DNA from: Spisula solida
Lineage: Eukaryota > Mollusca > Bivalvia > Venerida > Mactridae
Assembly (NCBI GenBank): GCA_947247005.1
Contig: OX365955.1
Location: 45,363,822 to 45,427,821 of the forward strand
Length of the DNA: 64,000 nucleotides
Direction of reading: 5' to 3'
The position numbers and the translations under genes are program-made. Positions 24,641 to 35,461 of the stretch are shown here, one piece after another. The notes under the pieces are model-generated. The model was given only the letters and a program-made list of their open reading frames with translations. It was not told where the DNA came from and did no database searches. Positions within the stretch are counted from its first letter, which is position 1, and every line of letters starts with the position of its first letter.

Positions 24641-25805
24641 TTGTCGTATCAGATAACTAAGCGTGAACTGCATGTATAAAATGACGTAATGAGGTACTAC
24701 GCACACTGATCAGTATTCCAATTATATCGATAATGGGTTAACACAAACTTAGATAATAACTTACAGTGAGAAAATGTTTGTATTTTAAATTGCATGCACA
24801 GATGTACTTTAATATGTTCTAGCGAAAGAAGTACTTCGTAGCAGGCGGGTGGGCTATCATTGAGAATTATATACTCGGTGAAATTATTTCTATTAAATAA
24901 TGTTTTTCCAATATTCACGGTCAGGTAACTTATAGGATTACCCTGTGTCTTGTTTGGCTTTGTTGTTTTTTGAGAATTCTGTATCTACAGGGTGTTAAAA
25001 AAATTCATTCACAAATTTGAAATTTCAATAGTTTAATTTTCAGAATGGTTCTACCTTTGTTCTAATCTTTCTGGCATTAAATGAAGCTTTTATATTAAGA
25101 AATTAAAATTATTAATTGCATACATAGCTCAGATAAAATTTAGAATTAATTTTAATTTTGAGAACGAACTTTTTTAACACCCTGTAAATGGGCGTTATCT
25201 AAATAAAAGCAGTTTAGTATAATTACATTCATTTGTATAGAACTCGTTGAAAAACAAGAGTTTGAATATCGCATAGGTTTGCTTCATATCATTTAATTTA
25301 ACTCGTTCCATAAACTGACCCCTCCTTTGATATCTTTTTCATATATACGTATACAATGTAACTACAAATCGGATAGGTTCAAAAGATGTTAGGCAACATC
25401 CTACAGAAAGTTTGAATTTTGCGGTAAAATCCTACGTTATAAAATACATGGCATTTATGCACTTGGAAAAGAGCTATGTCTCTATTTTAAAGATTTTTGT
25501 CAGATCGAATATTGTTCAATATTCATTTACAATGAATTTGCAATGTAGACAAACATACTTTGATTTGGATTCTCCAAGCGTGCCAAATATTAACTGTTTG
25601 AGTTATTCCATTTTAAAATAGACTCGGCAGTACATTAATTGTTTTATTTTATTTTGGAATTGATCGCTGTCAACACAGTGTATGTGGAACAATGTTGTTT
25701 GGTTTATTAGGAATCATGTGACAACTTAAAGTGCCTTACAAGCTTACCATATTTCTATTCATCAAATTTACGAGCATCAAGTGTATTCGTTGTTCTTTAT
25801 TGCTA
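24641..25805. other. Interval between units I and II
   Basis: Single-copy-looking AT-rich DNA with one clear transposon (24988-25184). The open frames at 24697-24918 and 25412-25621 have no recognisable protein features. Confidence 0.5.
24988..25184. mobile_element. Mariner-like MITE, 197 bp, TA target duplication
   Basis: It has perfect 14-base terminal inverted repeats: CAGGGTGTTAAAAA at the left end and TTTTTAACACCCTG at the right. It is flanked by TA at 24986-24987 and 25185-25186. TIRs starting CAGGGTGT with TA duplications are typical of Tc1/mariner-derived MITEs. No coding sequence is present. Near-intact ends suggest a fairly recent insertion. Confidence 0.93.
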
Positions 25806-26206
25806 TATTGATTCTTAATTTTCAGTTTTTTCAAAACTCCAATCTCAAAGGAACCGAGAGTTGCCCAATGCGCTCATTGGAATATTGTCTTGAATTGTAA
25901 GATTTTTCTATAATTTTGTTTCCTAGGGTTTCATATATTAATGATTTGACAATCTACTTCTCTTGATAAAGTAAAGGGAGAAACCTATTTTTTGTCAGTG
26001 ATGTAATTAAGCCATATCAGGCATTTACAAAATGTGTGTCTCCATTTTAATTACGATTTTATTATTTTCGTATGTTTTTACGAGTACATTTTGTATTTAC
26101 TTCCGTTCTGTATTGATTGTTTTTGTGATTCCGATTTCCGAATTCGGTAATGAATGAATATGCGGCAATATTTTTTACTCGAGTTTATTGTAACTACGTG
26201 TAGACT

Positions 26207-27044
26207 GGTGGCCTAATGGTAGTGCACAAGTTTGTTCCCCGTCTGCGCATATGCTTATCTTCTCTGAGCAAGAATAACGTACTTCTTTTTTGGGGCTTAA
26301 GGCAGCTAAAACTGTTTAGTTCAGCTTTTTTCTGGTGTAACTAGCGTAGGCATTCCGCCTTTTGTTTGCTGAAACTGTTCAATTCAGCTTGTTAACAGCT
26401 GGGATTAGGGCTGATTATTTTCTTGGTTGGCAATATGTTGGGAACTTCTACTTTTAAGGATTTCTGACAGCGAAAACTAGGCATTATAGTAGTTTTGCTG
26501 TGGAAACTAGGTCATTTAGCTTGGGCATTCAGTTAAACTTATAATTTATTATACTTTTTGACAGCTTGGACAGAAGAATCTTTGCTTGTTTACTTGGGCA
26601 TTGTGCGTTGTATGAGCTTTATGCTTCCTGTGCTCGGTTGTTTCAGTTGGCTATTGTGCGTTGTATGTGCATTATGCTTCCTTTGCTCTGTTGTTCCAGT
26701 TGGGTATTGTGCTTTGTGTGTTTTTAATGTTTTACTGTGCTCGGTTGGTTAAGTTGAGTGCTGCCTTCCCTGTCTGACTTAATATAATCCTTGTACAGTG
26801 CTCCACGTGACCGCTGTGTAAGTTACGTGTAGTACCTGTGAGGGCGATGTATGTACATGTTTAATATTCCTAGGGGCCGTACCTCGATGTTAACTGGGCA
26901 CCAACCAGGAGAGAAATAGTCTCACCAGGGAGAATCGAAGGCAGGTTTCCTTAGGTAGCCCAATGACCAGGGGAGTTCAAATGTCTTAAGATGGCTGATC
27001 GACTGAACTGCTGAAAGCAGCCCTCGAATAGTGGAAACTTAACT
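26207..27044 (+). mobile_element. Type 1 SINE split by an R1 insertion
   Basis: SINE head and early body lie at 26207-26282, the rest at 26793-27044. The two halves join in frame with the intact SINE copies once 26283-26792 is removed. The unit I counterpart (16640-16961) is not interrupted. Confidence 0.8.
26283..26792 (+). mobile_element. R1 element, near full length, GTAC target duplication
   Basis: This 510-bp insert is the most complete R1. It has a 5' section with repeated 'gctgaaactg' / 'cagcttgttaacagctg' motifs. Three ~53-bp subrepeats follow, built on 'gggcattgtgc', 'ttatgcttcc' and 'tgtgctcggttgtttcagtt'. The 3' end is 'gagtgctgccttccctgtc'. GTAC flanks both sides (26279-26282, 26793-26796), consistent with a 4-bp target duplication. 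No terminal inverted repeat or coding sequence is seen. Confidence 0.7.
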
Positions 27045-29491
27045 ATTTACGTTCGTTCTTGGTATACTTATTCCTTCTCATATTCATTGAAAGACTAGGC
27101 AAACAACACCAGAATTAATCTTAATAACTGTCGGTATTTACTTCAATTTTTTATATCATATAACCCCCTAAAGCACTATTAACACTGATAATGTCAGTAT
27201 TAAGACTTCTTTAATATTGGCAATTACAATTGGGACTTAATTTCGACACAAAATCACAATTTAAACACATTTTTATTGGCTAAATTGATTTTACATAAAT
27301 TAATAAATCCATACCTGAAGCATTGATTTGTAACAGAATGCCTTACAGAAATCTTTACGATGAAAAAACTAACTAACCCGATATTATTGTTTTAAAGAAA
27401 TACCATGCCCATCTGAACATTCCGTTTTTAGTTTTTATCATATTACATGTAACAAGGCAGCTACACGTATCTCTGTATGTCACATTCCCGGTACTACGTG
27501 TCAAAACTAGCAAACTTATTTACTGACGTTTTGTCCCGTTATATAAAACCATGTCCATGATTCATATTCAATAAATAGTTAGATCAAGCGGGATAGTTCA
27601 TATTGACGATATTTCGTTCAGTAATACTACACATTCTCTTATCTTTCTATAACAATGCTCTTTTAAACTTTTTTTGTTTTTATGTGTTTAGAAATGATTG
27701 ATCTAAATTCAAATGTTCAATGTCGATATAATATTATTTCAGAAGGTGTAACACGATGTTTTACGGAGATTACATACACGTTCAATGCTAACAAAACATG
27801 TCACACAACGATATATTACAATAGATAGGATTATCATGAACTATGATCTATATTTTGGAGCCAACAGAAGTGCCTTTGGGAAATAGAAAAACTCAAGATC
27901 TTAATTGATAAATATTGTTTCTGTGTTATTGATCATAAACTGAGGAATAAATTCCTCATTCTTAATCATCGAAACTGTGTTTACTGTCTTTAGGGAACTG
28001 TTTTATAGTTGCTTCTTGTAGTAAATAAAACGTTGGATTGAATTGTGATACTTTCTTTCATTTATTTCTCTAGGGTTCGCTTTATTAATTATATGATCTT
28101 CGTCTACTCTCTCTTTATAAAGAAGAATTTGAAATTTTATTACGAAGCATTTTATTGGTTGTGTAATAAAACCATGGAATAATAAAATGTATGTCTCCAG
28201 TTTAAATACGAATTTATTAGTTTCGTGAGTTTTTGCGAGTATTTTACTACTGCTCTGTTTGCATTTCAATTAAGTTTTAAATTTAATCGGCGCTTTAATT
28301 TGCAATAGTTGGATTTGTAGGTCATGAACAGTTTGTGTTGTTTAAGCTTTCGAAATGTCGCTGTGGACTCCTTTGTTTGTGAAAGAGATATGGAATCAGG
28401 TATAAAAATATATTCATGCTATAATCCAATATTTGAGAAGAAATTGAGCCTTATAGGGTATAGAAAACATACGATAGTAGGGTCGTGTTTCAAGTTTAAA
28501 GACTATAGTACATACTCGCATACTCGTTGTCTGAGTCAGCAAAGCACCTAAGGCCCATCAAGAAGTACTATATTTAAATCTTAGGCATGATTATGTTCTC
28601 CCCGGTGACTGGTATGTTACATTGTAAAGTAATTTAGAATGGTTTAATAATGTTTTAGAAGCTTGTTAATAGACAAACAAGATCGGGCTACGTTTGGTTT
28701 GTAACCTAGGATCATCATTTAACATAACTGTACTAAGCTTAATGCGTCACTGACATCAATTTACATTTGCAGCAACTCAAGAATAAAACATATTTACACA
28801 TAGTCTAGGTGAATGCACCAGCCCCCATTTTGTGCTAGACTGTAATGACATTTTGATGTATTAAAATCGGCGATATTTCAGACAGTCTGTCGAATGTTTC
28901 CGTTTCACGATTATACACTAATGTTTGGTGCTCAATATTTCAAAGCATTTGACGACCACACCTTTTGCAATAGAGCTTTGTACACGCCATATAAAATACT
29001 CATGTCTTTATTCGGAAACTGTCTTTTTGCATCCTTTTACTAGACTGACCAATCAGCTAACAAAACATGAACACAAATTTATGATTAGTTTTGTTGTTTG
29101 GAGAATATGTATAACATAAATGCTTCCTAAATATGTACCATTCACGTAAATATCTGCACCACCTTTGGCAATCCGCATTGCTTACATTAAATACTTCATA
29201 ACTAATCTAACTTTAAAAACATATGGTTCCTTTACACGGATGGTACCGTATCAATAACGTTGTATGCAGTACTTAAAAACGCATATATAATACATCAAAG
29301 TCTTAGCGGCTTTGAATACGCAACGCTCAAGAAATCAAGACAACCTTTTTATTTATTAATATTTTTGAATGACATTTTGTGTGTGTTTTATTAACTGCCA
29401 ATGGATTTTAATTCGGTTTAATATCCATCAAAATTCACTGAAATGGCTAAACCAAAAAATAAAAAAGGGATTGATGGTTATTCACATTTTT

Positions 29492-29618
29492 TGACAGCTT
29501 GGACTAGGACGGACCATTTACTTGTTCAGTAGGGCATTGTACCTAGTATATTTGTTATGTGTTCTGTGCTTGGCTGGTTGAGTGCTGCCCCATCCCTGTC
29601 TGACTTAATATAATCTTG
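29492..29618 (+). repeat. R1 repeat, ortholog of 19830-19965
   Basis: Same position and orientation as in unit I, with the same motifs ('gacagcttggactagg', 'agtagggcattgtacc', 'cttggctggttgagtgctg'). Confidence 0.7.
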
Positions 29619-29870
29619 TTGATGATCATTTTTATGTATGGTCAATTAGAATATTGGACAAATCTAGAAATTCAAAGAACCCGACAATATACGATAATGG
29701 TTGATAAATAAAAGAGTAAGGACTTTGTAGCCGTAAAATTTGACTTGATGTTGGTCATCTTCGTGTTTATGATTGTGACATGAGCTTGCCGTTCGTGATT
29801 TTTCTTTTGTGTGTGTTTCATTTTCTGCAATTCATATGCTGATGTTCCTATTCTATTTTAATCTCTCACA

Positions 29871-30115
29871 AAGACTACACCAAGTCAGACAGGGAAGGTA
29901 GCACTCAACTCAACCAGCCGAGCACAGAAAACATCAAAAACACACAAAGCACAATGCCCAACCGAACCAAACGAGCACAGGAAACACAAAATATATAAAG
30001 ACACAATGCCCAACTAAACAAGCGCAGATCCGCCCAAGTCCAAGCTGTCGAAAAGTATAACAAATTATAACTAGCTGAATGACCTTACATTAAATTACAT
30101 TATTATCTGCCGAAC
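29871..30115 (-). mobile_element. R1 insertion specific to unit II
   Basis: It contains 'aagtcagacagggaagg', two tandem ~50-bp 'gagcacag.aaacac.aaa' subrepeats and 'aagtccaagctgtcg' in complement orientation. Units I and III read continuously across the site ('ctctcaaaattaaatatat', 20204 and 37672). Confidence 0.75.
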
Positions 30116-30175
30116 ATTTGGATGTGCTTATCTTTTACTTGACTGTATCTTTTTCAAGTTATATTATTATATATC

Positions 30176-30512
30176 GGTGGCCCAGTGACAAGGCGCACGC
30201 TTCAGTGTCGAGAGGTCCCGGGTTCAATCCCCGTCTGGACCACCGCTTAATTTCTCTGAGTAAGAATAAACAACATGCTCCACTCTTCCAAGGTGGGAAT
30301 TGGTGTCTGTGAAGGCGGATATTCCTGGGTGCGGATGATCGATGTTGGCTGCGTACCCACCAGGAGAGTAATAGTCTCCCCAGGGAGACTCGAATGCAGG
30401 TTTCTTTAGGTAGCCCAATAACCAGGGGAAGATAAAATGTCAAAGGGTGGGTGAACGACTTTACCTCATGAAAACAGCTCTTGAAAACTGGAAAATTGGT
30501 AACTCAACTTAA
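30176..30512 (+). mobile_element. tRNA-derived SINE (type 1), unit II ortholog
   Basis: Nearly identical to 20284-20620, with box B 'cccgggttcaatcccc'. Open frames on both strands (30118-30443) lie inside the SINE and are not genes. Confidence 0.88.
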
Positions 30513-30827
30513 TTGATTTTTTTCCAAACATTGCAGCATTTTTACGGGGACGCATATTACTCCACCCTATAGACTAAGTAAAAACACTTCCATCTATTTC
30601 GAGCTACAAACATTTGGCTCTTGGCTGTAGTGTTGCTCTTGTTAAAGTAAAACAAATGTTGAGTTCAGAGATTAATTACAATGTTTGGTTTATGTGGGCT
30701 AGAGGGTTGCTCATATACTTTATTGTGATAGCCAATAACACTACTATTAGATCAGTCACCAAGTTTACTATCACCAAGTAATGTATTTGTTGTTAAAACT
30801 GTGATGGAATTAGGAAATAGATCGCAG

Positions 30828-30902
30828 CCTATGGCCTTCGTGATTAATTTCTACGCATATGAACTCTAAACCGTGATCTATTCACCGGTATATCACGCAA
30901 TA
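30828..30902. other. 75-bp micro-inversion in unit II
   Basis: The reverse complement of this stretch matches unit I 20956-21024, while sequence on both sides matches in direct orientation. It is bounded by 'gatcgcag' (30820-30827) and its complement 'ctgcgatc' (30903-30910), which suggests inversion between short inverted repeats. Confidence 0.85.
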
Positions 30903-32786
30903 CTGCGATCAATTTGCATTCTAACACGTGCAATTTGTGCAATTTTATACGGACTAATTTATTTGCGGAGTTGATGAGTTATTTTTCATGTTGCTATAGA
31001 CAACTTCCGCTATTCAAAGTATCGTAACGTCCACCCCTGGATTTTTAAGCTTTACTATTATTTTTATTTGTCGCCAAACTGATGCTTATTTCTCGTTAAC
31101 TTTAAAATACCTATTTCACGTTTACGCATATGAATTGATACATACAATAACATATTACTAAAATATAAATACAATCGAATAAATAAACAGAAACGCTACG
31201 AAATAAAAATTTCGCAAAACGTCGCGCTCTACGGCAACATCACAAGTCATGACGTCATGAAATAAGCAAAACGTAAATTTCATTGATAACAATCGCGAAT
31301 TATACGCGGGAGATAAATTAAACAGCCGAAAGTCTACCGTGATATACCGTTTATTAGATAACGCTACAGCTCTATACCTTTACATGGGGCAAAATGCAGA
31401 CAGTGTTAGAATTGTTATTTAAGCAGTAATGGAACTACCCAGGGCTGGAAAACAAATCAGTTTGAAAGAAAGCAATTATCTTCGAAACTGGCTTATTTAT
31501 TTCTTCAGTTGAATCGTAATACACCCCAATAACAGTATAAATTGTTAATAAATCAACTGAGCGTTTCCTTATTCATATCATAAGAAAATGTCTTAATGTC
31601 TTACGCGTTCTAGCGTAAATTTTCTCAGCTTGGAGATAATAAATTTCTTTGCCCTGAGCGCGTAATTTAGGCGCAAAAGAAAATATATCTTTTCTATGCA
31701 AATTGGACAAAAATTAAGAGCCGTCTCACAGAAAACAAACTTTTCATAACGTGGTCTTGAATAAAAATTTCTAGCGAGCTTCTTTACATTGTAAGGTGTC
31801 TTGTCTCGGCAGTTCTTTGATAACGTAGGTAGTTCACTCCGCTTTTCCTAAGTCAGCATTGTCTAGAGTGTGTTAGACAAAATGCTATTTTAGTCTCAGC
31901 GTTTTTCGATTAATGTAATTGTACTCTTTCAAAGTTGTCACGGTAATTGACTGTCTAGACCCTCCCCTTAATTCATTTTACACGGGTTAGTAGCTAACCC
32001 TTTCTTTTACCAGCAGTTGTTTTAAATAATAATTAGACAAGGAGAAAATGTGGGCATTCATAAACTGTACAATCAACATGTACAACCCACAGACATTTCT
32101 GTTTTAGTATTCTTGTCTTGTTCCATGGTTTGTTCTGTTGTTGTTCAGACTTGCGTACTGATCGAATCTCCAAGGGAAGCATTGCTGTCTGTGACCTACA
32201 CTCCAGTATTTATTGCTCGTATATAGACTATCCTTAATTTATACAGTTCAACATTGCAGTCACGGCTGATGGATTTGTTATACACATCTGTCAACCAGTA
32301 TTGATCTATGAGCAATAATTGACACTAAGAATATTCAAACATCGACGGAAATTGAATTCCTTGCCTTAACTCAATACAAAATCTGTTTCACTGATCTTAT
32401 TAGCACAGACGCTTTAAGAAGTTCGCTGCTCTCGGATTTGACGTTACAAAAGAGTCAGGACTACACTCACGAATTTATAGCTCTTACATCTTGCTTCTGT
32501 CATCGACATACGATTTATCATGCTGTGTGTTATTAAATACTTGATATCGATAAGACCTGATATCATGTACATTTAAGTCTTGGTTTGGTTTTATAAGTGT
32601 CTTCGAACCTTTTGGACACACTTCACATTCACATGTAGGGTCGTTGGCAAGTTAGATCAAGGTGGCAAGTCAATGGTATGCAAGTAGCTCCTAAAATGAC
32701 ACCACACCACTTCCCAGAGTATTCGTTTCTACCAAAAAAGGATAGTTTGAAGCGCCAGAGGTGAAATAAGAGCGTTTGTATTGATA

Positions 32787-32950
32787 TGCTACATTTTGGG
32801 GACGCAGTGCTACATTAGGGGACGTGTCGCTACACCAGGGGACGCAGTGCTACATAATGGGACACCGTGCTACATAAGGGGACGCATTACTACATTAGGG
32901 GACGCACTGCTACATTAGGGGACACATTGCTAAATTACGGGGCGCAGTGC
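32787..32950 (+). repeat. ~20-bp minisatellite, about 8 copies, expanded in unit II
   Basis: The consensus is close to tgctacattaggggacgca. Units I (23150-23172) and III (39780-39802) have a single copy in the same context before 'tgctcaggtt'. Confidence 0.9.
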
Positions 32951-33288
32951 TACACGCTCAGGTTATCTAAGTCGCTAGTTGGTTATGCACATTTGGGTTA
33001 GTACAGATGATGGCTCGTTATAGATTGTTTGTACATCTCTTGCAATCTACATGTGATTCTATATTGCTTGTAAAATGACCAATGCAACCTTGTAAGAGAG
33101 CAGAAAGATCTTAAAAATCGGACAGGAAACGCAGCAATCAACTGAAACAACCGAGCACAGAAAGCATATAGGATTCGAAGATTGGTTGGTTCAGTTGGGC
33201 ATTGTGCTTTGTGTGTTTTTAATGTTTTACTGTGCTCGGCTGGTTAAGTTGAGTGCTGCCTTCCCTGTCTGACTTAATATAATCCTTA

Positions 33289-33540
33289 TACAGTGCTCCA
33301 CGTGACCGCTGTGTAAGTTACGTGTAGTACCTGTGAGGGCGATGTATGTACATGTTTAATATTCCTAGGTGCCGTACCTCGATGTTGGCTGGGCACCAAC
33401 CAGGAGAGAAATAGTCTCACCAGGGAGAATCGAAGGCAGGTTTCCTTAGGTAGCCCGATGACCAGGGGAGTTCAAATGTCTTAAGGTGGTTGAACGACTG
33501 AACTGCTGAAAGCAGCCCTCGAATAGTGGAAACTTAACTA
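33289..33540 (+). mobile_element. Truncated type 1 SINE following an R1 fragment
   Basis: It starts at 'acagtgctccacgtg', immediately after the R1 3' end (33183-33288), exactly as in unit II (26793 onward). The 5' half was left out by the duplication breakpoint at 33181/33182. Confidence 0.75.
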
Positions 33541-34317
33541 TTTACGTTCGTTCTTGGCATACTTATTTCTTCACCTATTCATTGAAAGACTAGGCAAACA
33601 ACATCAGAATTAATCCTAATAACTGTCGGTATTTCCTCGAATTTTTTATATCATATATAACCCCCTAAAGCACTATTAACACTGATAATGTCAGTATTAA
33701 GACTTCTTTAATATTGGCAATTACAATTGGGACTTAATATCGACACATAATCACAATTTAAACTCGTTTTTATTGGCTAAATTGATTTTACATAAACTAA
33801 TAAATCCATACGTGAAGCATTTATTTGTTACAGAATGCCTTACGGAAATCTTTACGATGAAATATCCAACTAACAAACCCGAACTAGCAAACTTATTGTA
33901 TTTGTTATTGACTGATGTTTGGTCCCGTTATATAAAACCATGTATGAAGAAAATACTCTAACAGGAAATGAGGATGATTTTCAGAACTTGTCGACACATT
34001 TGTACTAGAGGTGCCCCACTTATATTTGAACACCATTGAACATCCAATATTTTTATGCTGACACGCTATATTCGAAATGTCTCTATACAGCCATGTATAT
34101 GAATGTGTCGACTAACATCTGCACTCACTGTTTTTTTATTTTGCAGTTTAGTTAGACCCCAAATCAACAATTTTGTAGGGGTATCGAATTGAGCTTTTTT
34201 AAGACAGAAAACCCCAATTGGTGGTGTAAACATTGATCGAGTGTAGTCAATGCTGCTTTATCGTTAAGATTCCAAACTTTGTGAATACAGGATTGTAAAA
34301 CTTCGGCATTCATTATT

Positions 34318-34582
34318 CTGGGCTGGTATTCACAAAGCATCTTAGTTGAAAACTGAAATCTTTTGACTTAAGTTAAAAATTAGTATTGCATATATCGTGC
34401 ACAAATTGAAGATTAACCCATGTTTTCTTAGTGATTGTAGTAGCTCTTTACATAATGATTTAAATTTATGCAAAAAATCAATACTCGTGATTGTCATGTT
34501 AGGCTGACATACTTTAGAAATTTTGGTGTTTTTAAGAAATATCTAAGTTTTCTACTAAGATGCTTTGTGAATACCAGCCCTG
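34318..34582. mobile_element. MITE (same family as 9040-9296) nested in the transposon
   Basis: Ends 'ctgggctggtattcacaa' and 'gtgaataccagccctg', 265 bp. The interior matches the 9040 copy ('gaagattaacccatgttttc', 'ttagtgatt', 'tttttaagaaa'). It inserted after the host transposon or was carried with it. Confidence 0.85.
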
Positions 34583-35272
34583 GTGTAATATATTTGGAAT
34601 TCGTGTTCATAAGGTATCCAATAGCGTGTTTGTGGTGGGGTATGAAGGTAAGAGTCTTGACCAAAACAAAATGTTCCAAGAATTGTCGTCAGGAACGAGA
34701 TGTGGCAAACATTTTGTCCAAAAACTATTTTAAACATTAGGAGCACAGTACCGTGGGCTTATTTTTCCCTTTGTAGAATTAATATGAGTAATATTTTAAC
34801 AAACAACAGCACAAGTCATGCAACCGGTTAGGAACTCACGTTGCTTAACGAATGTTAACTTTTTGATAGTCTCGTAGACATTTCTCAAATAGCAATATGT
34901 TGTGTTACCGTAAATATCTCAATGATAAAGACTTATCTCAACAGAGGGGACAAAGTTATCGAAATTACCGTTCCGTTGAAGCATTTACGGGGGTTGAAGA
35001 CGATTGTCTCCCTTGAAATATTTTGGTAAAATCGCTGGTGAACACCGATTGTTTTTCAGAGCTTGGCATTTGCCATTTTTGAAATTACTTGATTAATAGT
35101 TCCGAAGGATACCCCTACCTTCATTGCAATCCCCATTTTGATTAGCGGATTTATCCTAGTTATCATATAACCAATGGGAATCGTCACTTTTTGGCATTGT
35201 TTAATATGTTGTGTTATTTCACATACATGTAATAGAGCAACAGAACGTAAAGCACCCTCCTAGGGACGAATA

Positions 35273-35461
35273 TTACTGAAAGTCTTCACAGAAACGGTAT
35301 ATCCATGATCTATTAACACCTTCTTGGTGCTTTTTCTTCTTGGAGCATTCTTCAAAAAGCCAAACGCCACACACTCTACAAAATTGCAGATTTCGGCTCG
35401 AATCATATTGCAAACAAACCAAACAGCGAGTGCACATGTTACCTGACACATTATTGTACAC
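35273..35461 (-). pseudogene. Cysteine-rich fragment, possible transposase zinc-ribbon remnant
   Basis: A 62-codon frame inside the transposon. Its cysteine spacing is C-x2-C-x2-C, then C-x2-C-x7-C, followed by a lysine-rich stretch and H. This resembles the zinc-ribbon tails of piggyBac-like (DDE_Tnp_1_7) transposases. Against that, the element has GTAC rather than TTAA duplications, and a C-terminal tail would be expected at the opposite end for this strand. No catalytic-domain sequence was found nearby. It may equally be chance or another zinc finger. Confidence 0.3.

Larger units (their letters stand above)
25806..33181 (+). repeat. Segmental duplication unit II (block 2)
   Basis: It is the sister of units I and III. 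Private features are a second R1 insertion (29871-30115), a 75-bp inverted segment (30828-30902) and an expanded ~20-bp minisatellite (32787-32950). It lacks the equivalent of about 17500-17880. It ends abruptly inside a minus-strand R1, and unit III begins inside a plus-strand R1. Confidence 0.88.

Noticed and set aside
30118..30443. Proteins on both strands at 30118-30443 and the similar 20226-20551 and 37697-37987
   Set aside because: These frames lie inside the tRNA-derived SINE and simply translate it.
32787..32950. CRISPR-like array
   Set aside because: The repeats are contiguous ~20-bp units without unique spacers, in eukaryotic DNA; this is a minisatellite.
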